Source: Streptomyces aurantiacus (lineage in GTDB: Bacteria > Actinomycetota > Actinomycetes > Streptomycetales > Streptomycetaceae). From it: 64,000 bases of DNA. The notes under the pieces were generated by a model, which was not told the DNA's origin, did no database searches, and saw nothing but the letters and a program-made list of their open reading frames with translations. The stretch lies in NCBI RefSeq assembly GCF_027107535.1, contig NZ_CP114283.1, forward strand, positions 7,254,001-7,318,000, written 5' to 3'. This document shows positions 62,801 to 64,000 of this stretch, piece after piece. Every line of letters begins with the position of its first letter. Position 1 is the stretch's first letter. The position numbers and the translations under genes were made by a program.

Positions 62801-64000
62801 CTACTTCGACAGGCGGGTCAGGATCTCGGGTCCGAGGTCCGTCACGTCACCCGCGCCCATGGTGAGAACGAGATCACCGGGCTTCGCCATTCCCGCCACC
62901 ACCGCGGGCACCTCCGCCTTGTCGTGCACCGGCGTCACGTCCGCGCCCGCCGCCCGGGCCGCCTCGATGATCAGCTCGCTCGTCACGCCCGGGATCGGGT
63001 CCTCACGGGCGGGGTAGATGTCGAGAACGACCGAGGCGTCCGCGAGGGACAGTGCCCGGCCCATCTCCTTGCCCAGCTCCTGGGTGCGCGAGAAGAGGTG
63101 GGGCTGGAAGACGACCAGGATGCGGGCGTCGCCGGCGGCCGCCCTCATCGCTTCCAGGTCCGCCGTCATCTCGGTGGGGTGGTGCGCGTAGGAGTCGATG
63201 ACCTGCACGCCCGCCTCCTCGCCCTTGAGCTGGAGGCGCCGCTTCACTCCCGTGTACGAGGCGAGGGCCGGGGCCAGCTCCGCCGCCGGGATGCCCAGCG
63301 CAGCGCCCGCCGCCAGCGCCGCCACCGCGTTGTGCGCGTAGTGGCGGCCCGGGACCGAGACGGTGAAGGTGAGCACGGAACCGTCCAGCTCGACGGTCAC
63401 CTCGCTCTTGAGGCCCTGGGGGACCACGGACAGGACGCGTACGTCCGCGTCCTGGGACTCGCCGTACGTCACCACGCGGACGCCGTCCGGCAGGCGCCGG
63501 GTCAGTTCGCGGGCGCCCTTTTGGTCCGCGGTGATCACCAGCGTGCCGCCGGGCACGATCTTCCCCGCGAAGGTCTCGAAGGACTCGTAGATCTCGTCCA
63601 TGGACGCGTAGTTGGCGTGGTGGTCCAGCTCCACGTTGAGCACGATCGCCACCTCGGGCGCGTACTTGTGGAAGCTGCGGTCCGACTCGTCGGCCTCGGC
63701 GACGAAGATCTCGCCGTCACCGTGCAGGGCGTTCGAGCCGGGGACGTCGAGGTCGCCGCCGATCGCGTACGAGGGGTTCAGGCCGAGGGTCGACAGGGAG
63801 ACGGCCAGCATCGACGTCGTGGTCGTCTTGCCGTGGGTGCCCGCGACCGCGATCGGGCGCAGTCCGTCCATCAGGCGGGCGAGGGCGTCCGAGCGGTGGA
63901 CGACCGGGATGCCCAGCTCGGCGGCGCGGGCCAGCTCGGGGTTGTCGGCGCGGATCGCGGAGGAGACGACCACGCAGGTGGCGTCGGTCGCGAGGTGCCC
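62801..64000 (-). CDS. murC: UDP-N-acetylmuramate--L-alanine ligase MurC (5' end outside window)
   Basis: The last 399 residues of MurC; the N-terminus lies beyond base 64000. The ATP loop is AVAGTHGKTTTTSMLAVSLS, the carbamoyl-Lys/metal region is VAEADESDRSF and VLNVELDHHANYAS, and the substrate part is VQVIDSYAHHPTEMTADLEA. MurC adds L-alanine to UDP-MurNAc, the first peptide step of cell-wall precursor synthesis. It is essential. It heads an apparent operon with msrB and the RpiB-like gene. Confidence 0.97.
   Translation of the reverse strand, partial: GHLATDATCVVVSSAIRADNPELARAAELGIPVVHRSDALARLMDGLRPIAVAGTHGKTTTTSMLAVSLSTLGLNPSYAIGGDLDVPGSNALHGDGEIFVAEADESDRSFHKYAPEVAIVLNVELDHHANYASMDEIYESFETFAGKIVPGGTLVITADQKGARELTRRLPDGVRVVTYGESQDADVRVLSVVPQGLKSEVTVELDGSVLTFTVSVPGRHYAHNAVAALAAGAALGIPAAELAPALASYTGVKRRLQLKGEEAGVQVIDSYAHHPTEMTADLEAMRAAAGDARILVVFQPHLFSRTQELGKEMGRALSLADASVVLDIYPAREDPIPGVTSELIIEAARAAGADVTPVHDKAEVPAVVAGMAKPGDLVLTMGAGDVTDLGPEILTRLSK

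Overview
The window is a high-GC actinobacterial chromosome segment, almost certainly Streptomyces. It carries a fused germacradienol/geosmin synthase, a GlgX-TreY-TreZ trehalose locus, a conservon (histidine kinase, roadblock, DUF742, small GTPase), a WhiJ-type XRE/DUF397/ATPase module, an SSI protease inhibitor, an SAV2148-type HEPN protein and an LAXTG-anchored surface protein. No rRNA, tRNA, CRISPR array or complete insertion sequence was seen. About 59 protein genes are supported. Genes at both ends run off the window (DUF1697 protein on the left, murC on the right).

Layout. 0-10 kb: DUF1697 protein, MMPL exporter, CDP-alcohol phosphatidyltransferase, macrolide-type glycosyltransferase, a three-gene sugar ABC importer without its ATPase, and an aminoglycoside-phosphotransferase-like kinase. 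10-13 kb: a small scarred region with a MITE-like element, a second copy of its end, a truncated gene fragment, a secreted peptidoglycan-binding protein and a LysR regulator. 13-19 kb: EamA transporter with a YbaK deacylase, DEDDh exonuclease, HEPN protein, and a secreted copper-amine-oxidase-like pair. 19-30 kb: the trehalose genes, interrupted by two M14 carboxypeptidases, an SSI inhibitor and an FHA protein.

30-44 kb: a second phosphotransferase-like protein, an M24 peptidase, LysE exporter, metallophosphoesterase, PDZ membrane protein, geosmin synthase, an iron-box-controlled pair of surface proteins, AIM24 protein, S8 protease with P-domain, and an ABC exporter. 44-50 kb: an oxidation operon in the order P450, 3Fe-4S ferredoxin, ferredoxin reductase, Baeyer-Villiger monooxygenase, preceded by an orphan OmpR-type regulator and by four heptamers in exact 11-bp register. 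50-53 kb: a MarR / zinc alcohol dehydrogenase / MarR module with clear operators. 53-56 kb: the WhiJ-like module with a DUF574 methyltransferase. 56-62 kb: a sugar-binding lipoprotein followed by the conservon. 62-64 kb: murC, msrB and an RpiB-like isomerase, apparently one operon.

The best candidates for new biology are the P450/BVMO operon with its heptamer array and atypical response regulator, the iron-regulated LAXTG surface pair, the divergent amine-oxidase pair, the protease/inhibitor block inside the trehalose genes, and the mobile-element ends that supply stop codons to two neighbouring genes. All functions are assigned from sequence features and family knowledge; no database search was run.
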